Origin: JAHBVL01 sp964461025
GTDB taxonomy: Bacteria > Chloroflexota > Chloroflexia > Thermomicrobiales > UBA6265
Assembly (NCBI GenBank): GCA_964461025.1
Contig: CAYWSE010000006.1
Location: 1 to 64,000 of the forward strand
Reading direction: 5' to 3'
DNA length: 64,000 bases
The translations under genes were made by a program, and so were the position numbers. Of the stretch, positions 26,646 to 34,242 are shown one piece after another (positions within the stretch are counted from its first letter, which is position 1; every line of letters starts with the position of its first letter). The notes below the pieces were generated by a model. The model worked only from the letters and a program-made list of their open reading frames with translations, ran no database searches and was not told the DNA's origin.

Positions 26646-26963
26646 CCTGTAAAGAGGAAGAACATTGTGGAAACGGCGGACCAGAATCTGGTCCGCCGCC
26701 CGTTATACCACGCGAAGTCGAAGAATCCCTTGGAGGCCCACTCGGGGATGGAATCCCCGATCTCATCCCGCTGAAACCCGCTAATCCGGGTTCGTGCTGT
26801 TCTCCCTTTCCCCCGCGTCAACAAGCTTCTCGTCAACACGTCTGTCCAGCCGGGGAAAGGGCTGGGGATAGGGGGTTGTCGGGCGTATCCGCATCAAGTT
26901 GTCAACTCTCATTAGCAGGTTTTGCTCACTGAGACCGTGATTTCGATCACGGGGTCGGGGCTC
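26646..26963. other. Gene-free region with several hairpins
   Basis: This 318 bp space between the gamma-glutamyltransferase and aminopeptidase genes has no credible frame. It holds GGCGGACCAG-AAT-CTGGTCCGCC (26675-26697), TCGGGGAT-GGA-ATCCCCGA (26742-26760), an AACCCG/CGGGTT stem near 26776-26790, and CCGTGAT-TTCG-ATCACGG (26935-26952), the last 12 bp behind the upstream gene's stop. The 26675 stem would be in the leader RNA of the aminopeptidase gene. A promoter was not recognised. Confidence 0.7.
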
Positions 26964-28640
26964 CTAGATTCCGGCCGCCAACCCCTCGGCGCGGGGATCG
27001 GAACCACCGCACAGCACGCCGCTCTCCGGGTCGCGCGAAATGACCTGGACCGACCCAAACTGCGCCCAGGGCTCCTGCACTTCCAGTGTGTGACCCTTTT
27101 CAAGCAAACCCTCGATCGTCTCCTCGCCGATCTGCGATTCGATCCGAACCTCATAGGGATTGCCCATGTCGATCGGATAGGTCGAGGGAAAGACGGTCCA
27201 GCGAGGCACTTCGGTCGCTGCCTGGGCATCCAGACCGGCGTCGAGCAGACCAGTGATCGTTTGAATGTTCCACTGCGGCTGACTGTCGCCGCCCGGTGTG
27301 CCGCCGACCAGAAACGGCGTGCCGGTGCTGTCGCCGATCATGTAGCAGTTGAGGGTGTGCATCGTTTTCTTACCAGGTGCGTATTGGTTGGGATGTCCAT
27401 CGTCGAGCGAGAAGCAGTTCCCCGCCCGGTTGTTGAGCAGGATGCCGGTTTCGCCGGCCACCACTCCGCTGCCAAACGCCGCCGAAACAGAGATGATCAT
27501 CGACACCATCATCCCCTCGCCGTCGATCGCGCAGAGATAGGTGGTGTCGCTCTCCGACAACCTCCCACCCGGCACGTCTGTTGCCGCCCGATTCGGATCG
27601 AGCGATTTCCGCCGTTCAGCGGCCCAGCCCTTGCTGATCAGCGTTTCAATCGGAAAATCGACAAAACTCGGATCGCCGCCGAATGCCACCCGGTCCGCGA
27701 ACGCCAGCTTCAGCGCTTCGATCTGCTGATGGACGCCCTGCGTCGAGCTGATCCCCATGGCGCCGAAGTCGTCCGCTTCGACGATGTTTAGCGACTCCAG
27801 GAGCACCAACCCCGGCGTCGGATAGCCGGTTTCGTAGATCGTGTAATCCCTGTATGTCGTCTTGATCGGCGCTACCACGTCTGCTTCGTGATCGGCGAAA
27901 TCGCTGGCCTCCAGCTTGCCGCCGAGCGCCAGAAGTGCATCGGTGATCTGCTCGCCAAGGTGACCGTTGTAGAAAACGGCTTCACCGTCTGCTGCAATCG
28001 CCTGAATCGCCCGCGCCAGATTGGGTTGCTTCAGCAACTCACCGACCTGTGGCACCCGCCCCGCCGGCACGAAGGTTGCCTTCGAGGCCGGAAACGACGA
28101 AAGAAGCGCCTCGTTTGCAGCCAGCTGACGCGCCAGCGTTGGCACGACCGGGAAACCATCCGCCGCGTATCCGACCGCCAACCGGGTCAACTCCTCCATC
28201 GGCTTCGTTCCGTACATCCGGTGCAGTTCGCCGACTCCCGCTGGAAACCCGGGCACCGACGGCGACAGAGGTCCCTGCTGGGCCATCACCCTGCCCCCCT
28301 CGTCGCCATGTTCCCGCATGAATTCGAGCGAGGCGTTGCGCGGCCCAATGCCGCTGCTGAGCACGGTGACCGGATCGTCGCCCGGCTTGGAAACGATGGC
28401 GAAGAGATCGCCACCGACACCGCACGCCGCCGGCATCACCACTGCCGCCGTCCACGCGCCGGCGATCGTCGCGTCGACCGCGTTCCCACCCGCCGCCAGC
28501 ACGCTCAGAATCGATCCGGTGACCAGCGGATGCTGACCAGCGCCCATGCCATTGGTCGACAACACGGGCGTGCCGCGCCGGCGCGTGGCATTGGGAAAGG
28601 GAATTGATGCATCGCGGGGAAATCCTGGTACCACAATCAA
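26964..28640 (-). CDS. ggt: Gamma-glutamyltransferase family protein
   Basis: The 558-residue protein is a gamma-glutamyltransferase homologue, an Ntn-hydrolase that cleaves itself and transfers or hydrolyses gamma-glutamyl groups. The predicted nucleophile is T366, first residue of the small subunit, in SDTTYLCAIDGEG. The N-terminal VTGSILSVLAAGGNAVDATIAG and the C-terminal FLVGGTPGGDSQPQWNIQ agree with the family. No signal peptide is seen, unlike the periplasmic enzyme of E. coli, so a cytoplasmic or differently exported enzyme is likely. Some homologues act as cephalosporin acylases, so the substrate is open. Confidence 0.9.
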   Translation of the reverse strand: MIVVPGFPRDASIPFPNATRRRGTPVLSTNGMGAGQHPLVTGSILSVLAAGGNAVDATIAGAWTAAVVMPAACGVGGDLFAIVSKPGDDPVTVLSSGIGPRNASLEFMREHGDEGGRVMAQQGPLSPSVPGFPAGVGELHRMYGTKPMEELTRLAVGYAADGFPVVPTLARQLAANEALLSSFPASKATFVPAGRVPQVGELLKQPNLARAIQAIAADGEAVFYNGHLGEQITDALLALGGKLEASDFADHEADVVAPIKTTYRDYTIYETGYPTPGLVLLESLNIVEADDFGAMGISSTQGVHQQIEALKLAFADRVAFGGDPSFVDFPIETLISKGWAAERRKSLDPNRAATDVPGGRLSESDTTYLCAIDGEGMMVSMIISVSAAFGSGVVAGETGILLNNRAGNCFSLDDGHPNQYAPGKKTMHTLNCYMIGDSTGTPFLVGGTPGGDSQPQWNIQTITGLLDAGLDAQAATEVPRWTVFPSTYPIDMGNPYEVRIESQIGEETIEGLLEKGHTLEVQEPWAQFGSVQVISRDPESGVLCGGSDPRAEGLAAGI

Positions 28641-28742
28641 CCTCCGGCTGTCGTCGGAGCGTTTAGCCCGACGTCAATGACTTGAACATGCGACAGTATG
28701 CCCGACACAGCCAGCCGATTCTCGGTGAAAGGAGCGCGAGCG

Positions 28743-29489
28743 ATGTGTCATCCAGATCTGACGATGCCAGTCTCAGGTGGCGACGGAACCACCTTCGAGC
28801 AAATCGTCGTCCCCGGCGAAGGCATCGGCCTCCCCTGCTACCTGGCCCGGCCGGCCGAAACAAATGCGCCGGCGGTTCTGATCATCCATGACGTCCATGG
28901 CGCGAACGCCTTTTATCAGGACCTCGCTCGGCGGCTCGCCGGTGAGGGCTTCAATGCGCTCTTGCCAGATTTCTTCGTCCGGCAAGGACCTCCCACTGAT
29001 TCGACCCGTGAGGCCGTGATGGAACGCGCCAAATTGCTCGACCAGCTGGTCGCCCTCGAGGACATCGCCCACGTCGTCACGTGGCTGGGTTCGGAGATTT
29101 CCAGCCAAATCGCCGTGCTGGGATTCTGCATGGGCGGCACCTTCGCTCTCCTGGCTGCCGGTCGTTCGCCCCTCCCATCGGCGGCGGTGGCGTACTACGG
29201 ATTTCCGCAGGGACGCCAGGGATGGCAGCACGTGCCGACGGACGAAGTCGGTCAGCTCCGATCACCGGTCCTCGCGCTCTGGGGCGACCAGGATCATGGC
29301 GTCGGCATGGACAATGTCGCAGCCTGGCAGCAAGCCGCCGATGCCGCCGAAAAGGATGTCGACATTGTCATCTACCCAGGTCTTCCGCACGGCTTCCTGA
29401 CCTTCGACCCCGATTCCCCGAACTACGAAGGAGCGCAGGATTCCTGGACACGCACCCTCACCTTCCTGCGCGAGAAACTGGCCGCATGA
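28743..29489 (+). CDS. Dienelactone hydrolase family protein
   Basis: The 248-residue alpha/beta hydrolase has the dienelactone hydrolase catalytic set: C129 in LGFCMGG, an aspartate in LWGDQDHGV (182 or 184) and H216 in GLPHGF. Such enzymes open cyclic dienelactones in chloro- and other aromatic degradation, but many homologues have other ester substrates. ATG 28743 is chosen because AAAGGAG at 28728-28734 precedes it; the frame extends to 28698. The last base pairs overlap the HD-domain gene (ATGA), so the two are translationally coupled. Confidence 0.88.
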   Translation: MCHPDLTMPVSGGDGTTFEQIVVPGEGIGLPCYLARPAETNAPAVLIIHDVHGANAFYQDLARRLAGEGFNALLPDFFVRQGPPTDSTREAVMERAKLLDQLVALEDIAHVVTWLGSEISSQIAVLGFCMGGTFALLAAGRSPLPSAAVAYYGFPQGRQGWQHVPTDEVGQLRSPVLALWGDQDHGVGMDNVAAWQQAADAAEKDVDIVIYPGLPHGFLTFDPDSPNYEGAQDSWTRTLTFLREKLAA

Positions 29490-30121
29490 CCGATTCCGGC
29501 GTTGCGCTCGCAGACTTCTTCAAGGCGACCGGCAAACTCAAGGGAGTACCGCGCACCGGCTGGCTCGATCGGGGCATCTCGCCGCTCAACGTGGAGTCGG
29601 TCGCCGATCACACCTGGCGAGTTGCACTAATGGCCTGGTTGCTTTCGGCTGAAGTCGAGGGCCTTAACCGCAATCGCGTCGTGCTCCTCGCACTCATCCA
29701 CGACCTCGCTGAATCGGTCACGGGCGATCTCCCCCCGTACGACCCTGCGGACCTCCCGCCCCCTGACGACCCCGCTCGCCACGCATCGTTCGAACATCGG
29801 CAGATCATGCCGGAGGATCAGAAGCGCGCAAAGCAGATCGCGGAAGACGCCGCTATCGAACGCCTCATCGCCAATCTTCCCGCTGCCATGAAAGTGGAGA
29901 TCGCCTCGCTCTGGCAGGAGATGTCCGAGCGAACGACACCGGAAGCAAAATTCGTCAAAGAAATCGACCGCCTGGAGACCTTCCTGCAATCGCGAGAGTA
30001 CCTGGAGGACTATCCCGATCTTCCGGTCAAGTCCTTTCTGCTCGAAGTGCGGCAAACACTCGAAACACCGATCGTGCTTGAAGTCCGCGACGCCGTTATG
30101 CCCAACTCTCCGGACGGCTGA
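29486..30121 (+). CDS. HD-domain phosphohydrolase (YfbR/HDDC2-like 5'-deoxynucleotidase)
   Basis: The 211-residue protein has an HD domain with metal ligands H42 (in VADHTWRVALMA) and H72-D73 (in ALIHDLAESVTGD), and a later acidic pair around KEIDRLETFLQ. This layout fits YfbR/HDDC2-type nucleotidases that remove phosphate from deoxynucleoside monophosphates. Activity is inferred from family. It overlaps the upstream hydrolase gene by 4 bp, and its 3' end overlaps the convergent NYN gene by 26 bp. Confidence 0.85.
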   Translation: MTDSGVALADFFKATGKLKGVPRTGWLDRGISPLNVESVADHTWRVALMAWLLSAEVEGLNRNRVVLLALIHDLAESVTGDLPPYDPADLPPPDDPARHASFEHRQIMPEDQKRAKQIAEDAAIERLIANLPAAMKVEIASLWQEMSERTTPEAKFVKEIDRLETFLQSREYLEDYPDLPVKSFLLEVRQTLETPIVLEVRDAVMPNSPDG

Positions 30122-30779
30122 TCCGTCCATGCTCGTCGGTCAGCTCGGCTGGAAACTGCGCCGCCGACAGCGCTTTCAGCGTCACCTTGCGATAGGTGAC
30201 ATTGGGAATCTGGGTGAGGTGCCAGGCCATCGTCACCTGCGGATTGAGCAGAATGGCCGGGTACCCTAATTCTTCACAGACCAACCGCAACGGCGTCGCA
30301 AGATCGGAATCGTTCGACACGATAACCGCCGTGTCGTAGCGTCGCCGAAACCCATCCGCCACCAGCCACGTCGCCAGATTGACGTCCGATCCTTTCTCCT
30401 CCGGAATCACGACCCACTCCTGGCGCAACGGCTCGGCGTAGAGCTTGCGCGGAAACGGATCTGCCACGTAGCGCCGCTTCTTGTGGATCAGGAATTGCCC
30501 TTCGTGGATCGTCAGGTTCGGGATCGTTCCCAGTGCGCGCAGATAGTCATGCTGGCGGAGGGGGTCGTCGGGATCGATCGGCGTAGGCTTCAATCGCGCC
30601 GTGAAGTAGCGAATCTGTTCGATCCGCAGAGCTGGAAACATCAGCTGACAGTATTTGCCGAGATCGAGCCATTTGTACGACCGCCACGCATGCGGCCGGG
30701 CCAGATTGTTGAAGCAGCCGTTGTAGAAGTTGAACCCGTCGAAATAGACGATCGCCCTTGGTCGCGCATCAGCGGGCAT
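30096..30779 (-). CDS. NYN-domain (PIN-like) nuclease family protein
   Basis: The 227-residue protein has the NYN/LabA-like fold: D14 in IVYFDGFNFYNG, then EKGSDVNLATWLVADG, then VIVSNDSDLATPLRLVCEELG. These give the acidic cluster expected for a metal-dependent ribonuclease. Proteins of this family act on RNA, often in quality control or conflict systems, but the target is unknown. The ribosome site GGAAAGGA precedes ATG 30779. A 7 bp hairpin (30811-30828) stands just upstream. Its last 26 bases overlap the HD gene on the other strand. Confidence 0.87.
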   Translation of the reverse strand: MPADARPRAIVYFDGFNFYNGCFNNLARPHAWRSYKWLDLGKYCQLMFPALRIEQIRYFTARLKPTPIDPDDPLRQHDYLRALGTIPNLTIHEGQFLIHKKRRYVADPFPRKLYAEPLRQEWVVIPEEKGSDVNLATWLVADGFRRRYDTAVIVSNDSDLATPLRLVCEELGYPAILLNPQVTMAWHLTQIPNVTYRKVTLKALSAAQFPAELTDEHGRISRPESWA

Positions 30780-30810
30780 TCGTCATGTCCTTTCCCAACA
30801 GAAATGCGAA

Positions 30811-30828
30811 GACCGCCCGGAGGCGGTC
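30811..30828 (-). terminator. Hairpin downstream of the 30898 hypothetical gene
   Basis: GACCGCC-CGGA-GGCGGTC forms a perfect 7 bp stem with a tetraloop. On the minus strand it follows the hypothetical gene ending at 30898 and precedes the NYN gene. The tail is only partly T-rich, so it may be a weak terminator or a leader structure. Confidence 0.45.
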
Positions 30829-30897
30829 CCGCGCCCTGCCGTGGTGGCGACAGGGGAAGTGGATTCAGTATATCAAGAACTGCTCAAAAAGGGATCA

Positions 30898-31227
30898 TCA
30901 GGCGGTCAGCGTTGCCTTCTCGACCTCTGCAAGGTTCGGCCATTCGCTCGTAGAATCGGCCGCGAACTGCAGCCACGACCGGCGCAGCGCAGTTCCAAGG
31001 CTCACGTTAGTGAATGCCTCAGGGCTGTCTTGCCACTGGTAGAGGAAATTCTGGATGCGCCAACCGAGTCGAAGTGCCGCCGAATCGGCGGCCATCCGGG
31101 CCTCCCACGACGCGTTCATAAACCACGTGTTGAATTCTCCAATTGAAACAACGCCTCCCTCCAGCTTGCCGATGTACTCGGAGAGTCTTGAGAGCAGCAT
31201 GTCGATGTTCTCGTGGGAGTCACTCAT
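30898..31227 (-). CDS. Small hypothetical protein, paralogue 1
   Basis: This 109-residue soluble, acidic protein is not recognised. Its centre (EFNTWFMNASWEARMAADSA) is clearly similar to the neighbouring small gene at 31277-31567 (DFRHWFSRAWWDAESSVDDS), giving a shared WF-x3-W-[DE]-A-x4-D pattern followed by helices and an R-R/K-x-W or I-x3-W end. ATG 31227 is chosen because the longer frame to 31386 is Arg/Gly-rich and overlaps the neighbour. No clear ribosome site is visible. Small helical paralogues in a variable island may be immunity-like, but that is only a guess. Confidence 0.55.
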   Translation of the reverse strand: MSDSHENIDMLLSRLSEYIGKLEGGVVSIGEFNTWFMNASWEARMAADSAALRLGWRIQNFLYQWQDSPEAFTNVSLGTALRRSWLQFAADSTSEWPNLAEVEKATLTA

Positions 31228-31276
31228 GACCGGGGTGGCGATCAAGTCGAATATGAGTCCTGATGCAAACCTAAAT

Positions 31277-31567
31277 TCACGAAGCGTGGGAGTATGCTGC
31301 CTCGGTTCGATCGGCGAACCGCCCCTTGTGTTCGAGCCACGTCTCCCCGATCTTCCGCCGAAAGGTCTCCTCATTCCAGACGCCATCGTCCAAAATGTAC
31401 GTGTAGTGTTCGATCGTTGAGGCTAGTTCGAAAATGGAATCGTCAACAGACGACTCGGCGTCCCACCAGGCCCTGCTGAACCAGTGTCTGAAGTCCGATA
31501 CGGCTTCCGTATCACTCAGCAGTCTGGTCAAGTGCAGATCGAGATCGTCGAGAAACGTTGTCGCCAC
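31277..31567 (-). CDS. Small hypothetical protein, paralogue 2
   Basis: This 96-residue acidic helical protein begins VATTFLDDLDLHLTRL and is a paralogue of the gene at 30898-31227. GTG 31567 is preferred because GGGAG stands seven bases before it and because similarity to the paralogue starts there; upstream codons to 31702 look non-coding. The gap to paralogue 1 is 49 bp on the same strand, consistent with one transcript. No domain is recognised. Confidence 0.55.
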   Translation of the reverse strand: MATTFLDDLDLHLTRLLSDTEAVSDFRHWFSRAWWDAESSVDDSIFELASTIEHYTYILDDGVWNEETFRRKIGETWLEHKGRFADRTEAAYSHAS

Positions 31568-31589
31568 GATTTGGCTCCCGAGTCGTGAA

Positions 31590-31862
31590 TTGAGAGCAAA
31601 GTTCGATGAACTGGCACTTGTGCAGGTGGCTCTCGCTGAAGAGTATACGTGTTGCCTGCACAAAGCGACGCTGGTGCGACTCGGCGACGGCACTGAGGCC
31701 ATGTCGCTGACCGTAGGTTTCGAGGATCAACGAGGCGTTCGTCGTTTGACTGTGCATACCTATGTGGATGATGCGGGGCGAATTATCAGCCGCGGCGGCA
31801 AACTTGACCCAAAGTTCTTTCTGGACGAGCAGCAAGTCGCATACAAAATCGATCAGCGATGA
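31590..31862 (+). CDS. Small hypothetical protein, divergent from the paralogue pair
   Basis: The region reads as a plausible protein (VQVALAEEYTCCLHKATLVR ... LTVGFEDQRGVRRLTVHTYV, ending KFFLDEQQVAYKID-QR). It has mixed beta strands and no known family. The frame is open from ATG 31434, but that part lies antisense to paralogue 2, so TTG 31590 or a later GTG is more likely the start. It is divergent from the paralogues with only a few bases between them. Confidence 0.4.
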   Translation: MRAKFDELALVQVALAEEYTCCLHKATLVRLGDGTEAMSLTVGFEDQRGVRRLTVHTYVDDAGRIISRGGKLDPKFFLDEQQVAYKIDQR

Positions 31863-32074
31863 CGATCAACAGTTGTCCGACTAAGGTTTGCCCCCTCAGA
31901 GAACTTTGAGTTCCCCTCGATAGCGAGCCGGTTTCCGCGTTTCCCCCTTTCCGTCTGCTTGTCCTCAGGCGCTGATACACAAGTAAGAAGAAGCTCGTGA
32001 TACGATCCGCTCAGTGGAGCAAAACATCTGCACGGCGATTCGCGGGTTCCGTTCTTGACCAAATGGGAGTTCGC

Positions 32075-33040
32075 ATGACCTCGATGACCTTCGGCATCAT
32101 GAGTTTCTGTGTTAGCCCATACGAAGAGCTGGCTCAACGGTTTCGGTTCGCGGAGTCGCTCGGTTTCTCCTCAGCCTGGGTCGATGACGATATCTACACA
32201 CCGAATACCTCCGAATTCGATTCATGGACGCTGCTCGCGGCGCTGGCTCGCGACACTTCCCGCATTCGGCTCGGCACGCTGGTCGCCGTTCCGACCTACC
32301 GCCATCCTTCGATTTTCGCCGCACAGGTGATGACCGCCGATCATCTCTCCGGCGGTCGCATACAGCTCGGCTTTGGCGCCGGCGGACCGCCAAACAATTA
32401 CGGGGCGTTTGGTCTGGACGATTGGACCGCCCAGGAGCGGGCAGGGCACTTCGAGGAGCAGACCGAAATCCTCGACAAGCTGCTGCGCGGCGAGCTCGTC
32501 AACTATCACGGCCGCCACTATCAGATCAGAAATGCCCAGCTCACGCCGTCTGTCCAGCAACCCCGACCGCCATTGATTCTGGCCGCCCACGGTGAGCGAG
32601 GATTGCGGTTGACCGCGCGTCTCGCCGACGTCTGGAACTCTTTGGGTGGTCAACCCTATCGCATCGCCTGGGATCCTGCGAAACGAGTCAGTTTCGAGAC
32701 CGCGGTCGAGAACACCCGGCGATTGAGCGAGCACCTCGACGAATACTGCGTTCAGATCGGTCGCGATCCCCTTACATTGCGTCGTAGCATCATCAACTAC
32801 CGGCCGGTGTTCGATCCCCTTGCTTCGCTCGACGCCTTCGACGAGTATGTCGGCCGCTACCGCGAAATCGGCGTCTCGGAGATCATTTTCTACTGGCCCC
32901 CGCTCGACAACATCTTCCCCAGCGCGGGCGGCGGGGCGACCTCCGACGCGCCATTCGCCGACGCCGAACCGGTCACCGCGGCCCAGCAGGCGACGTTCGA
33001 AAAGATCGCGACGGAACGCATTCTGCCAACATCCGTGTAG
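32075..33040 (+). CDS. LLM-class flavin-dependent oxidoreductase
   Basis: This 321-residue protein is a second luciferase-like monooxygenase, with TFGIMSFCVSPYEELAQRF at the N-terminus, the barrel motif ADHLSGGRIQLGFGAGGPPN and PPLILAAHGERGLRLTARLAD. It may use FMN or F420. It is only distantly similar to the protein at 17377-18369. ATG 32075 is chosen because GGGAG (32065-32069) stands five bases before. It has no co-directional partner except a possible 29-codon frame behind it. Confidence 0.85.
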   Translation: MTSMTFGIMSFCVSPYEELAQRFRFAESLGFSSAWVDDDIYTPNTSEFDSWTLLAALARDTSRIRLGTLVAVPTYRHPSIFAAQVMTADHLSGGRIQLGFGAGGPPNNYGAFGLDDWTAQERAGHFEEQTEILDKLLRGELVNYHGRHYQIRNAQLTPSVQQPRPPLILAAHGERGLRLTARLADVWNSLGGQPYRIAWDPAKRVSFETAVENTRRLSEHLDEYCVQIGRDPLTLRRSIINYRPVFDPLASLDAFDEYVGRYREIGVSEIIFYWPPLDNIFPSAGGGATSDAPFADAEPVTAAQQATFEKIATERILPTSV

Positions 33041-33089
33041 GGGTGCCTCTCGTGGGTACTATTTTCTCACGCAAGGGAGGTCCGAATCA

Positions 33090-33179
33090 ATGAACACTGT
33101 CAAGACATGGTTCTGGTGGACACACACCGTCTGGCGAAGACGGGCAGGCACGAGGTCGGCCCTTGCAGGACTGCTGTGA
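33090..33179 (+). CDS. Candidate 29-codon Trp-rich small ORF
   Basis: AAGGGAGG at 33073-33080 is followed after nine bases by ATG 33090 and a 29-codon frame containing TWFWWTHTVWRRR, with four Trp in ten residues, and ending at TGA 33179. The ribosome site is better than that of most genes here. It could be a small membrane-active peptide, a leader peptide, or a remnant of a longer gene; no trp gene follows. The next gene (RhuM-like) converges on it. Confidence 0.35.
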   Translation: MNTVKTWFWWTHTVWRRRAGTRSALAGLL

Positions 33180-33208
33180 AGCGACTCCCATCACTAGACC
33201 TAGCCGCG

Positions 33209-34231
33209 TCAATCGGCAGAATTGATTTCTTTCTTGTTGATCTTCCCGATTGAGGTGTTGAAGTGGTCCTCAACGGGGCCCCGCTCAGAGTCTCTCTGTT
33301 TCCGATAAACGTCATATTGCGCATGCGCCCGCTCGAGTGCCTGAATTCTCGACACCGATCCACTGTTCGAGAGGATTTCCCGTCCAGAAAGGGCGAGAAA
33401 TCCGTCAATCTTTTCCAGCCAGTCCTTCATGTAAATCGGCGTTCTGCCGATTGCTTGCAGTTCGGCAAAGTCGAGGCAAAGCGTGACGATTCGGTTGAGC
33501 AGAGAGAGCTCGTCTTCAAAAAGATAGTTCTTGGCGATTTCTGCCTCGCTCCGAGTCAATTGAGCGCCAACCCAATTGGTCATCCCCATATTGGGCCTGT
33601 TGGCATCAGCGCGTGAGTAGATGATTTCTGCCGCTGTTTTGCCGTGCGCGGCAAAATGCATCTTGTTCTGTACGGTTGCAAAGAACAGCTTTGACACCTC
33701 GGAGGCAGGATCGTAGTCAATACTCGTTGAGAAGATGTCCAGAACCTTCCGCCAGAACACTCTCTCGCTGGACCGAATATCCCGGATACGTTCGAGGAGT
33801 TCCTCAAAGTAGTTTCCGCCCCCTGCTCGCTTGAGCAAATCATCGTTAAGGAGGAAACCTTTGATCAGGTACTCTCGAATGTGTTTTGTTGCCCAAATGC
33901 GAAACTGCGTGCCTCGATGTGATTTCACCCGGTATCCAACCGAAATAATGACGTCGAGGTTGTGATAGGCAATTTCCCTGGTCACCTCACGTTCGCCCTC
34001 GAGTTGAACTGTTGCAAAAAATGCAACAGTTGCCTCTCGGTCGAGTTCGCCTTCTGAGAAGACATTCGAGATATGCCGTGAAATGACGGACTTGTCTCGC
34101 TGAAACAACTCGGCCATTTGGTCGAGGGACAACCAGACTGTCTCGCCGATCAGGCGGACTTCGATGTCGGCGCCGTCTTCCGCAGCGAAGAGCAGAAACT
34201 CGGTTCTCTCAGGGATGCTCTGGTCTGCCAA
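33209..34231 (-). CDS. RhuM-family protein
   Basis: The 340-residue protein matches the RhuM ('virulence') family, often found on genomic islands, with ETVWLSLDQMAELFQRDKSV (helix-turn-helix-like) near the start, HISNVFSEGELDREATVAFF, and YHNLDVIISVGYRVKSHRGTQFR. The C-terminal half is helical with a Fic/Doc-like flavour (HFAAHGKTAAEIIYSRADA). Codon use is more AT-rich than in neighbours (for example the last codons), which fits horizontal transfer. Function is unknown. It lies at the edge of a cluster of unfamiliar small genes. Confidence 0.82.
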   Translation of the reverse strand: MADQSIPERTEFLLFAAEDGADIEVRLIGETVWLSLDQMAELFQRDKSVISRHISNVFSEGELDREATVAFFATVQLEGEREVTREIAYHNLDVIISVGYRVKSHRGTQFRIWATKHIREYLIKGFLLNDDLLKRAGGGNYFEELLERIRDIRSSERVFWRKVLDIFSTSIDYDPASEVSKLFFATVQNKMHFAAHGKTAAEIIYSRADANRPNMGMTNWVGAQLTRSEAEIAKNYLFEDELSLLNRIVTLCLDFAELQAIGRTPIYMKDWLEKIDGFLALSGREILSNSGSVSRIQALERAHAQYDVYRKQRDSERGPVEDHFNTSIGKINKKEINSAD

Positions 34232-34242
34232 TGTCGTTTGGA

